From: Pseudomonadota bacterium
Lineage (GTDB): Bacteria > Pseudomonadota > Gammaproteobacteria > Steroidobacterales > Steroidobacteraceae
NCBI GenBank assembly: GCA_021826035.1
Contig: JAKBBE010000030.1
Location: 1-20,192 of the forward strand
Length of the DNA: 20,192 nucleotides
Reading direction: 5' to 3'
A model generated the notes under the pieces. The model saw nothing but the letters and a program-made list of their open reading frames with translations, did no database searches and was not told the origin of the DNA. Positions 13,779 through 20,192 of this stretch are shown here, piece after piece. The position numbers were made by a program, and so were the translations under genes. Numbering within the stretch: the stretch's first letter is position 1; each line of letters opens with the position of its first letter.

Positions 13779-14825
13779 TCAGGCGCTCGCCAGCGCCGGG
13801 CGCACCAGCGCCAGCGCCCGGGCGGCCGCGGCATGCCCCTGGCTGATGGAGTCGTCGATCGTCTCCGGCCCGCAGGCCGCGCCCGCCACGAACACCCCGG
13901 GGCGGGAGGTCTCGGCGGTATTGCCGTAGGCATTGCCGCGCCCGAGGAAGCCATGCGGCTCGAGCGCCACACCGAACACCGAGGCGATCGTCTTGTTGTC
14001 GGCGTTCGGGTCCATGCCGATGGCGTGCACCACCATGTCGAAGGGAATGGTGATCGGCCGCTTGACCAGCGTGTCCTCGCCCTTGACGATGAGCTTCTCG
14101 CCGTCGGAGGTGACCTCGGCGATGCGCGCTTTGATGTACTTGACCTTGAACTCCTCCTGACTGCGCCAGTAGTACTTGGTCTCGTACAGTCCGAACGTGC
14201 GGATGTCCATGTAATAGATGTAAACGTGGCAGTCCGGCAGCTCCTCACGGATTTCCATCGCGATGTTGGCCGACACCGTGCAGCAGATCTTCGAGCACCA
14301 CTCGCGCCCGATCTGCCGGTCGCGCGAGCCGACGCACAGCAGGATCGCCACGCGCTGCGGCTTGCGCCCGTCGGACGGGCAACGCACCCCCTGGCCGGAG
14401 GAGATCATCTGCTCGATCTGGGTGGTGGTCACGACGTCCGGATACGTCCCAAAGCCCCACTCCGGCTTGTTGAGCGAATCGAAATGGGTGAATCCGGTGC
14501 ACAGGATCGCCGCGCCCGACTGCACGTGCGTCCCATCGGACAGCTCGGCGGTGAATTCGCCCGGGCCGCCCTCGAAGCCCGTGACGCTCGAGCGCAGGCG
14601 CACCTCGATGAGCTTGTTCTGCTCGACCCGGCGTACCATCCCGCCGATGGCGTCCTTTGCCCACTCCCCCGACGGCACGAGCTTGGCGTAACCGGACAGT
14701 ATGGGCGCACCACCGAGCCGCTCGGCCTTGTCCACCAGCACGACCCGCTCACCGACGCTCGCCAGGGCATTTGCGGCCGCAAGGCCCGACGGACCGCCAC
14801 CAACGATGAGAATGGGCTTGCTCAT
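13779..14825 (-). CDS. shdrA: sHdr complex flavoprotein subunit HdrA
   Basis: This 348-residue flavoprotein has the FAD-binding GGGPSG at residues 9-14 and a C-terminal FAD segment (PGVFVAGAACGPETIDDSISQG, 309-330). The cluster-binding cysteines Cys164, Cys177, Cys181 and Cys182 have the same 13/4/1 spacing as the unusual [4Fe-4S] site of methanogen HdrA. It lacks the ferredoxin and extra domains of larger HdrA proteins, as is normal for the sulfur-oxidation type. It is the proposed flavin centre of the cytoplasmic sHdr complex. Its ATG overlaps the hdrB1 stop by four bases (ATGA), so the two are translationally coupled. Confidence 0.95.
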   Translation of the reverse strand: MSKPILIVGGGPSGLAAANALASVGERVVLVDKAERLGGAPILSGYAKLVPSGEWAKDAIGGMVRRVEQNKLIEVRLRSSVTGFEGGPGEFTAELSDGTHVQSGAAILCTGFTHFDSLNKPEWGFGTYPDVVTTTQIEQMISSGQGVRCPSDGRKPQRVAILLCVGSRDRQIGREWCSKICCTVSANIAMEIREELPDCHVYIYYMDIRTFGLYETKYYWRSQEEFKVKYIKARIAEVTSDGEKLIVKGEDTLVKRPITIPFDMVVHAIGMDPNADNKTIASVFGVALEPHGFLGRGNAYGNTAETSRPGVFVAGAACGPETIDDSISQGHAAAARALALVRPALASA

Positions 14826-16183
14826 CCGGGCTGTCCGATTCGCTTGAAGCCGGGACCGGAGGTGATCTTGCGCTTGGGATCGTAGAGTGTCTCGATTCGG
14901 CCGGCGGCCACCTCCTTCAGGTACTCCTCGAACTCCGCCTTCTTCGCCTGCCAGTCGATGCCGAGCTTCTCCATCAGAGTCTCGGTGGCCGAGGCATGCC
15001 AGTGCGACTGGACGATCTTGTACGGATGCGCGCCGCACACCAGGGCCGCAAACTGGCAATCCGCGAGCACCGGCAGGCCCACCGGGCGACCCTCGGCCTT
15101 GCTGATCCACTGGTTCTTGTCGAGCGTGGTGATGCAGCCGGTGTCGTGACCGATCATGACGTCCGCCCGAGCCTCCTCGACCGCGACGCGGATCTTGCGG
15201 TCGATCGCGAACGAGCGGGTGAATTCCCGCTCGGAAATGATGTGCCGGAACCCGAAACCGCAGCAGTCGTACCAGGTCGAATAGTCCACGACCTCGGCGC
15301 CGAGTGATTGCATCAGGCCGGTCGAGACCGCGACGCGGTTGCCATCGAGCACCTTGTCGTCGTAGATGACGTCCTCCGGAACCATCTTGTAGACATGGCA
15401 CGCCGGGTGGATCGTCGCGCGGATGTGGCTGCAGTCGATCTGCCTGAGCCTGGCGATGTCCTCGCGCATCACGTGCAGCCACTCCGAGTAGTGCACGATC
15501 TCCTCGGGAATCAACAGTTTGCCGTCAACCAGCCGTCCGAGCTTGCCGAGAATCTGCGTCACGCGCTCGCGCAGCTTCGCCGAGTGCAGCAGGTAACCGC
15601 GCACCTCTTTGTAGTTGCCGAACGAGGTGCCACAGTGCACCAGCGGATAGTAGTAGCCGTCCGGCAGCCCCTGGGCCTTGGCCGCCACGTACGCCTGATG
15701 GAAATTGCGCAGAAATACCGCCGCCAGGCTCTCGATGTTCCCGATGCCTGAGCCGTGGTAGTTCCAGGCGGTACACGAGGTCTGATCGGTCTCGTCGAGG
15801 TACTCGGTGCCGAGCTGATTCATCAGCCACAGAAGCGAGGCCGGATAGCCCGGAATGTTGCCGCATTGCCCGCACGACTTGTGGTGCCACAGGCGCACGG
15901 TCGGAATCTTCTTGTCCCACCCGTAGAGCGTCTTGACCATCACCGGCTTGTGGGCCTCGGTGACCCGGTGCACGACGATCTGTCCGTCCTTCTCCAGCTG
16001 CCACATGACGTCGCGCACGTCCTCGACGCGCTCCTTGCCGGTCTGCATGCTGCGCTTGTTGATGATCTGCTCGACCCAGACGGTGGCGGTCTGGGCATCC
16101 TTGGCATTGAGCTGTGCGCTTTGCCACTCCGGTCCGTGGCCGGTGAAGCGTTCGCCGCTCGGCGTATCTGTGGGCTTGGTCAT
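14822..16183 (-). CDS. shdrB1: sHdr complex subunit HdrB1
   Basis: This 453-residue HdrB-type protein has one degenerate and one near-complete Cys region. The first half holds Cys104, Cys107, Cys137 and Cys184 but no CCG motif. The second half has Cys262, Cys307-Cys308 (the CCG box), Cys350, Cys376 and Cys383, and the usual terminal CxxC reads GCITT, so one ligand is missing or replaced by a nearby Cys. This asymmetry differs from HdrB2 and is a recurrent feature of the longer sHdrB1 proteins. It pairs with HdrC1 upstream (55 bp gap) and overlaps hdrA. The start at MTKPTD has GAGG upstream and no better alternative. It is expected to be cytoplasmic and part of the sHdr core. Confidence 0.93.
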   Translation of the reverse strand: MTKPTDTPSGERFTGHGPEWQSAQLNAKDAQTATVWVEQIINKRSMQTGKERVEDVRDVMWQLEKDGQIVVHRVTEAHKPVMVKTLYGWDKKIPTVRLWHHKSCGQCGNIPGYPASLLWLMNQLGTEYLDETDQTSCTAWNYHGSGIGNIESLAAVFLRNFHQAYVAAKAQGLPDGYYYPLVHCGTSFGNYKEVRGYLLHSAKLRERVTQILGKLGRLVDGKLLIPEEIVHYSEWLHVMREDIARLRQIDCSHIRATIHPACHVYKMVPEDVIYDDKVLDGNRVAVSTGLMQSLGAEVVDYSTWYDCCGFGFRHIISEREFTRSFAIDRKIRVAVEEARADVMIGHDTGCITTLDKNQWISKAEGRPVGLPVLADCQFAALVCGAHPYKIVQSHWHASATETLMEKLGIDWQAKKAEFEEYLKEVAAGRIETLYDPKRKITSGPGFKRIGQPG

Positions 16184-16238
16184 GACTCGACACCTCGATT
16201 GCGTGGCCGGGGAGCTGCGCGGCTGAAAGGCCGCCGCC

Positions 16239-16994
16239 TTACTCGTCCTCTTCCTCCGCCTGCTCCTCCTGCCAGTCGGAATATTCCTCGCGCTTCTCGT
16301 CCATGATGTCGCGTATCACGTCGAACAGATTCAGATCGACCGCTTTCAGGCTCTCGAGCACGCCGGTCTCTTCCCAGATCGTGTAGAGCTCCACGGAGGT
16401 TTTCAGGTTCACTTCCCAGGCCGTCTTGGTCGTGTGCAGTGTCGGCACGGGAATCGCCTTGCGCAGCGTCGCGAGCGGCGCATCGACCTTGGAGATGTTC
16501 GGCCCCCAGTCCGGGAAGGCGTCCCGGCTGATCATGTCCGGGGAGAGCTGGTTGCCGGTGGAAATGAGCTTGAGCATCACGCGGCTGAACGGGCGCAGCA
16601 CGTTCTTCGCCGACTCCATGCCGTGCTTGATCGCCGTCTCGCGCATCAGCATCACGAGTCCCCCCGGGGAGTTGCCGAAGGGGCAGCGCGCGGCGCAGGT
16701 GTAGCACTGCGCGCACGCCCAGATCTTCTCCTGCATCGCGTCGTAGATGCCTTCGAGATTCTCGGTCCAGAGCAGCTGCACGATCTCGCGCGGACTGTAG
16801 TCGTAGTAGTGCGCGGATGGACAAGTCGCGGTGCAGATACCGCAGTTCAGACAGCCGTTCAGCTGATGATCGAAGCGCAGATCCGCCTGGATGTCGCGGA
16901 AGATCTCCTCGAGCTTGGCGCGCTCGACCGGCGCTGCGCCGCTGAGCGGATCACCGATGTGCTGCTGGACTCGAGTGCTGCCGGAGTGCTCCAT
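16239..16994 (-). CDS. shdrC1: sHdr complex subunit HdrC1 (two [4Fe-4S] ferredoxin motifs)
   Basis: This 251-residue iron-sulfur protein has two ferredoxin motifs, Cys48, 51, 54, 58 (CLNCGICTATCP) and Cys94, 97, 100, 104 (CAQCYTCAARCP). It should transfer electrons between clusters of HdrB1 and the rest of the Hdr-like complex. The C-terminus ends in a strongly acidic tail (WQEEQAEEEDE). GGAGG lies seven bases before the ATG. It is the first gene of the hdr block, 22 bp after dsrE on the same strand. Confidence 0.94.
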   Translation of the reverse strand: MEHSGSTRVQQHIGDPLSGAAPVERAKLEEIFRDIQADLRFDHQLNGCLNCGICTATCPSAHYYDYSPREIVQLLWTENLEGIYDAMQEKIWACAQCYTCAARCPFGNSPGGLVMLMRETAIKHGMESAKNVLRPFSRVMLKLISTGNQLSPDMISRDAFPDWGPNISKVDAPLATLRKAIPVPTLHTTKTAWEVNLKTSVELYTIWEETGVLESLKAVDLNLFDVIRDIMDEKREEYSDWQEEQAEEEDE

Positions 16995-17016
16995 CGGTCT
17001 GCCTCCGCGTGCGCCG

Positions 17017-17394
17017 TTAGTACGTGAGCACCTTGTAGTCGTCGTCCATGACGTGCTCGATGAGGTACGCGCCCCCCACCACCCCGCTGCACTCCGGGAT
17101 CAAGTCCCCCTCGCTCATGTCGAACAGATCGAGATTCGGCGAACAGCAGAGGAATTTCACGCCTGCCTCGTGCGCATCCTTGATGAAGTCGAGCACCGTC
17201 TTCGGCGAGCCGGGCTTGACGACCAGCTTCTCCGCCACGCCCTTCTTCAGCAACACGCCCGAGGCGGCCGTGCAGATGACTTCCACCTCGAATTCCATGG
17301 CCGCCGCGACGGTCGCCTGGAAAATCGGTGCGCCGAGCTCTGCGCCGTCGCGCGGGTCGGTGTTGGCCATCACGATCAGAAGCTTGGAAGCCAT
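17017..17394 (-). CDS. dsrE3C: DsrE-family sulfurtransferase (DsrE3C type)
   Basis: This 125-residue DsrE/DsrF-fold protein carries a vicinal Cys83-Cys84 in KFLCCSPNLDLF, the position reported for the active cysteines of DsrE3C sulfur carriers in sHdr organisms. Further thiols are Cys41 and Cys102. DsrE3C passes persulfide sulfur between TusA/rhodanese-type donors and the sHdr system. It is the first gene after the only large intergenic gap of the cluster and lies directly upstream of hdrC1, the typical dsrE-hdrC1 order. GAGG precedes the ATG by about nine bases. The family is certain and the 3C subtype rests on the CC motif and context. Confidence 0.9.
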   Translation of the reverse strand: MASKLLIVMANTDPRDGAELGAPIFQATVAAAMEFEVEVICTAASGVLLKKGVAEKLVVKPGSPKTVLDFIKDAHEAGVKFLCCSPNLDLFDMSEGDLIPECSGVVGGAYLIEHVMDDDYKVLTY

Positions 17395-17416
17395 TCGATG
17401 CGGCCTCGCGGGTGAC

Positions 17417-17436
17417 GACGATCCCCCCGGATCGTC
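17417..17436. promoter_or_regulatory. Operator-like inverted repeat GACGATCC-cccc-GGATCGTC
   Basis: Perfect 8-bp arms with a 4-base spacer, ending 23 bases upstream of the dsrE ATG. It would lie in or just before the 5' leader. It could be a repressor operator or an RNA hairpin near the ribosome binding site. No other copy was seen in the window. Confidence 0.5.
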
Positions 17437-17464
17437 TATGAGAAAATCCTAATATCTCCGTCCG

Positions 17465-17490
17465 CAAACCGCAAGCAATTTTGCGGTTTG
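17465..17490. promoter_or_regulatory. Perfect 10-bp inverted repeat after the amidotransferase-like gene
   Basis: CAAACCGCAA and TTGCGGTTTG pair perfectly around a 6-base loop, four bases beyond the stop codon of the amidotransferase-like gene. Position and stem suggest an intrinsic-terminator-like hairpin, but no U-tract follows on the minus strand, so it may only pause or protect RNA. One arm overlaps the candidate -35 element of the dsrE promoter, so an operator role is equally possible. Confidence 0.45.
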
Positions 17491-17493
17491 TCA

Positions 17494-18210
17494 CTACGAT
17501 CCGCTGCCCATCAGTCCCAAAGCGCGCGTCAGCCCGACCATCAGGGTTGCGAGGGAGGCGCGCACATCGGCCTGCCGGGTCCGCAGCGTCGCCAGCGGCG
17601 CCGCGGTCTCGGCCGGCGAGTCGGGAAACTCCATGATCAGGTCCTCGATGATGGCGGACTTGATTCCGGGATGACCGGCAAATCCGAACGCGCGCTCGCC
17701 GAGTTGAAACAGCGCCGGCTCCCCGCCCGGATCGCGGGCGAGCGTGAGCGCCCGCGGTGGGGGCAGCAGCCGATCCGGTCCGTAGCGCACCAGGGGATAT
17801 TCCTGCGGCAGACAGCCGAACAGCGCTCCGTCCACCTCCCGCCGCGCAACACTCACCTCAAAGGCGAGCGGCGCCGAGCGGACGCCGCCGCCAGCGGCCA
17901 GAGCAAGGATCTGCGCGCCAAGACCCATGCCCATCACCGCGACCCCCGCCTCGAGCGCCGCAACGGTGAGCGCCAGCTCGGCATCGAGCGAGGGCAGCTG
18001 CCGCGCGCCCGTGCTCACCGACCAGGGCCCCCCGCCGAGCAGCACCAGTCCGTCGGCCACCTCACCGATGCGGGGCACGCGTCCGCCCGAGGTGAAGGGA
18101 CGGAAATAGCGGAAGCGGATCTGCCGGTTCTCGAGCTCATCCTCGATGAGCCCGAGATACTCCGATGAGGTGTGCTGGAGCACCGCCACCGTCTTCAGCG
18201 CCTCGGTCAT
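17494..18210 (-). CDS. Class I glutamine-amidotransferase-like protein lacking the catalytic Cys
   Basis: This 238-residue protein has the fold of GMP-synthase-type amidotransferases: LVLLGGGPWSV (56-66), the nucleophile-elbow region VAVMGMGLGAQILA (90-103) and GFAGHPGIKS (176-185). In active enzymes the elbow reads GxCLG. Here it is GMGLG, with Gly96 at the nucleophile position, so hydrolysis of glutamine is not expected. His180 remains. Genes of this family recur beside sLpl and LipS in sHdr loci, so it may be a structural partner in lipoate assembly or sulfur handling. It lies 15 bp after the ligase gene and is followed by a perfect hairpin. Its role is unknown. Confidence 0.82.
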   Translation of the reverse strand: MTEALKTVAVLQHTSSEYLGLIEDELENRQIRFRYFRPFTSGGRVPRIGEVADGLVLLGGGPWSVSTGARQLPSLDAELALTVAALEAGVAVMGMGLGAQILALAAGGGVRSAPLAFEVSVARREVDGALFGCLPQEYPLVRYGPDRLLPPPRALTLARDPGGEPALFQLGERAFGFAGHPGIKSAIIEDLIMEFPDSPAETAAPLATLRTRQADVRASLATLMVGLTRALGLMGSGS

Positions 18211-18225
18211 CGGCGTGCGGCCGGG

Positions 18226-19305
18226 TCAGGCCGCTGCGGGCGCGGCGTCGGCCGCCGCTTCGAGCGCCCGCTGGAAGTCCGCGGCCGTGACCGACAGCGT
18301 GCCCGGAGACTGGGCGGCAAAGAATGCCGCCACGGTTGCACCGATGGCCTCGATCTCGATGCCGCGCAGCTGACTCTCCAGATCGAATACCAGTCGCGGC
18401 GGAGCGACGAAGAAATCCCCCGTGATCATCACCTGTCCGATGCGCCGCGCCTGGGCGCCCTCGCGCCTGAGGTAGACAACGATCGTTCCGCCCGGGCCGG
18501 TATGCGAACCCATCGAGACGTTCCCGCCACTCGGCGGGCCGTCAATCTCCGCAACGAACGACTCGCAGCCGATCTGCCTGGCGTGCAGCTCCTCGGCCCG
18601 CTGCAGCTCTTGGGCCGCGACGCTCTGTCGCTCGAAGTTCATGCCCAGCTCGCTGCGGAACCCCTCGAGCAAAGCCTGCTCCACCTGTTCGATCGTTGGG
18701 GTATCCGGGCCGAGCAGCTCACGCAGCGTCACCACCCGCTGTGCCGCGGAGTCCAGTCCGCGCTTGGCGGTCTTCACCCGCGGTACGCGCAGCGCTGCGA
18801 GCATCTTCTCGGTGTCGAAGTCGACCAGCACCGTGCCCTGATAGAGCAGCGAGTCGCCGTCGTAGAAGCCGCCGGTGCCGCCGATCTTGCGGCCCCCGAC
18901 CTCGATGTCGTTGCGTGGGCGGAAGCGCGCGTCGATCCCGAGCGTGCGCAGTCCGGCCGCAGCCGCCTCGCACAGCTGTCGTGCCACCTCCGGGAGGGAG
19001 GCTCCCCCGAAGGCGTCGCGCCCGAACACCATCGCCCAGCCGAGCTGCCCGCGGTCGAGGTAGATCGCCCCGCCGCCGGTGATTCGTCGTCCGGTCTGGA
19101 TGCCGTTCGCGCGACAGTAAGCGAGGTCCAGCTCGGCCCCGAGAGACTGGTGCCGCCCCACGAGCGCCACCGGCTCGAAGTGGATGAAGCGCAGCGAATC
19201 CCCGATGCAACCCTCCTGGTGCAGCTCGAGCATCGCCTGGTCGAAGGCGATATTGAACCGCCCGGTCCGCAGCCCGACATCGATCACGCGGAACGCTCGC
19301 CTCAC
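18226..19305 (-). CDS. slpl: Lipoate:protein ligase of the sHdr type, sLpl(AB)
   Basis: This 359-residue ligase has the LplA-like catalytic domain with RRITGGGAIYLD (73-84) and NDIEVGGRKIGGTGG (132-146), in which Lys140 is the expected lipoyl-AMP-binding lysine. The last ~110 residues (about 250-359) form a second, LplB-like accessory domain, so both parts are fused in one chain. Such ligases attach octanoate or lipoate to LbpA in sHdr organisms. The start is GTG, overlapping the preceding LipS stop by four bases (GTGA). This coupling and the nearby lbpA point to LbpA as substrate. Confidence 0.92.
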   Translation of the reverse strand: MRRAFRVIDVGLRTGRFNIAFDQAMLELHQEGCIGDSLRFIHFEPVALVGRHQSLGAELDLAYCRANGIQTGRRITGGGAIYLDRGQLGWAMVFGRDAFGGASLPEVARQLCEAAAAGLRTLGIDARFRPRNDIEVGGRKIGGTGGFYDGDSLLYQGTVLVDFDTEKMLAALRVPRVKTAKRGLDSAAQRVVTLRELLGPDTPTIEQVEQALLEGFRSELGMNFERQSVAAQELQRAEELHARQIGCESFVAEIDGPPSGGNVSMGSHTGPGGTIVVYLRREGAQARRIGQVMITGDFFVAPPRLVFDLESQLRGIEIEAIGATVAAFFAAQSPGTLSVTAADFQRALEAAADAAPAAA

Positions 19306-20192
19306 GAATCCTCCCGCACCACCGGAATGCGCAGCTGACGGCGGATGCGGCGCAGGTCGGCCCGACCGGGCGCGAAGGGGAAGCTCGCGATATTACTCGG
19401 CGGGGAATCGCCGTAGGGACGGTCACAGGCGGAGATGTCGTCGCGAAACTTGCCCGGGCAACCGGACGTGCGAAACGCCACGCCCTCGGAGATCACCTGC
19501 TCGAGCAACGCCGGGGCAACACCGTAGTCGATCACCCTGCCCTCCGCATCGAAGCGCATCTGCTCGAGCCGCACCCCGGCGTAGTCGATGAGGTAGCGGG
19601 CGAGCTGCACCCGCCGCCATTGATCGCGCGGGGTGGCCGGCAGGTGATCCATCAGGGAGCCTTTCTCCGGGAAGAAGCAGAACATGTGGCTGTGACCGCC
19701 GAGGTCGACCAGCGTCTGCACCAGCTCGAGCGCCTCGAACTCGCTCTCACCCATGCCGATGATGATATGTGCGCCGAACTTCTGTGGACCGAACACCTCG
19801 CGCGCGATGTGCAGGATCTCCCAGTACTTGCTCCACTTGTGCGGCGACTGCACGCCTTTGCCGCGCGTGCGGTCGAAGATCGCCGGCGTCGCCGCATCGA
19901 GTGCCACGGTGAAGATATCCGCACCGAGCTCCTTCAGCCGCACCACGTCCTCGCGCTCCATGGTGGTGGGGTTGGAGAGAATCGACACCGGTATGCTCCC
20001 CGGGTCGATGCGGCGCGTCCAGGCGCGCAGCACCGCCACCGTATCGGCATCCGAGCGCGGATGGGTGATCATCGAGATGCACATGCGGTGAAACGCGCTT
20101 GCCGCTCCGTCGCGCGCCACGATCTCGACGATCTGCTCGACCGGCACGGCCGGCCAGTCCACCCGGATGAAATTCCGATCGGCGTAATCGCG
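19302..20192 (-). CDS. LipS-type radical SAM lipoyl synthase subunit, partial (5' end outside window)
   Basis: The frame is open to the window edge, leaving 296 residues without the N-terminus. The radical SAM CxxxCxxC cluster motif would lie in the missing part. Visible radical SAM features are the strand ISMITHP, LDAATPAIFDRTRGKG, and the HIIIGMGESEFE segment (like the GxIxGxxE of the family). A C-terminal TSGCPGKFRDDISACDRPY provides two Cys that may bind an auxiliary cluster. LipS1 and LipS2 together insert sulfur into octanoyl groups in a pathway distinct from LipA and are encoded next to sLpl in sHdr loci. The direct coupling with the ligase supports this. Whether it is S1 or S2 is not decided. 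S2 seems likelier if lipS1 lies further upstream. Confidence 0.85.
   Translation of the reverse strand, partial: RDYADRNFIRVDWPAVPVEQIVEIVARDGAASAFHRMCISMITHPRSDADTVAVLRAWTRRIDPGSIPVSILSNPTTMEREDVVRLKELGADIFTVALDAATPAIFDRTRGKGVQSPHKWSKYWEILHIAREVFGPQKFGAHIIIGMGESEFEALELVQTLVDLGGHSHMFCFFPEKGSLMDHLPATPRDQWRRVQLARYLIDYAGVRLEQMRFDAEGRVIDYGVAPALLEQVISEGVAFRTSGCPGKFRDDISACDRPYGDSPPSNIASFPFAPGRADLRRIRRQLRIPVVREDS

Larger units (their letters stand above)
17395..17493 (-). promoter_or_regulatory. Candidate promoter region of the dsrE-hdr operon
   Basis: This 99-bp gap is the only sizeable spacer in the cluster. On the minus strand TTGCGG (17474-17469) is separated by 17 bases from TAGGAT (17451-17446), a plausible weak sigma-70 pair. 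Two perfect inverted repeats flank or overlap it: one covers the -35 position, the other lies just downstream of the predicted start. This layout fits repression by a dimeric regulator such as the ArsR-type protein encoded in the same locus. The promoter call is inference from motif and position. Confidence 0.45.

Noticed and set aside
1..20192. CRISPR array or rRNA genes
   Set aside because: No regularly spaced repeats and no rRNA-like sequence were found in the window.

Overview
The window joins a mobile, decayed accessory region (about 1-5240) to a conserved chromosomal region devoted to lipoate-dependent sulfur oxidation (about 5240-20192). The high GC content, codon use, gene families and sHdr gene order suggest a sulfur-oxidising proteobacterium, probably a gammaproteobacterium. 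That placement is an inference, because no rRNA or taxonomic marker gene is present.

Left region: it opens with the tail of an IS21-type IstB protein (2-91). Next come an isolated Hfq-like gene with an altered Sm2 motif (519-797) and non-coding, probably decayed DNA. A complete IS5-type insertion sequence follows (1201-2549), with 18/20 matching terminal inverted repeats and a CTAA target duplication. A further stretch without a convincing gene precedes a small helix-turn-helix protein with an AT-hook-like tail (3283-3702). Convergent to it is a tyrosine integrase (3752-5017) that begins about 220 bp from the 3' end of tRNA-Cys(GCA) (5240-5313). This is the usual layout of an integrative element inserted at a tRNA 3' end, so the left part is most likely the integrase-proximal end of a genomic island whose other end lies outside the window.

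Middle region: to the right of the tRNA are a perfect 9-bp-arm palindrome, a small Cys-rich DUF3079 protein, a fructosamine-kinase-family protein, and a divergent pair made of an AurF-like diiron oxygenase and a luciferase-like flavin monooxygenase. The pair's two GTG start codons are only 26 bp apart.

Right region: fourteen genes, all on the minus strand and often overlapping by the 4-base ATGA/GTGA motif, form a sulfur-oxidising heterodisulfide-reductase-like (sHdr) type I locus with its lipoate assembly system. In order of transcription they are: a LipS-type radical SAM lipoyl synthase (truncated by the window edge), an sLpl(AB)-type lipoate ligase, a glutamine-amidotransferase-like protein lacking the catalytic Cys, a DsrE3C-type sulfurtransferase, HdrC1, HdrB1, HdrA, sHdr-Hyp, HdrC2, HdrB2, a four-Cys unknown protein, the lipoate-binding protein LbpA, an ArsR-family regulator with the Cys spacing of sulfane-sulfur sensors (sHdrR-like), and a geranylgeranyl-reductase-type flavoprotein (LipT-like). 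The expected scheme is that DsrE passes sulfur to the Hdr-like complex, electrons and carbon-bound sulfur intermediates are handled with lipoylated LbpA, and LipS, sLpl and LipT build and maintain the lipoyl group. The only sizeable intergenic space in the cluster (17395-17493) holds two perfect inverted repeats and a candidate promoter, and is the obvious control point. tusA and rhodanese genes, often found beside such loci, are not visible here.
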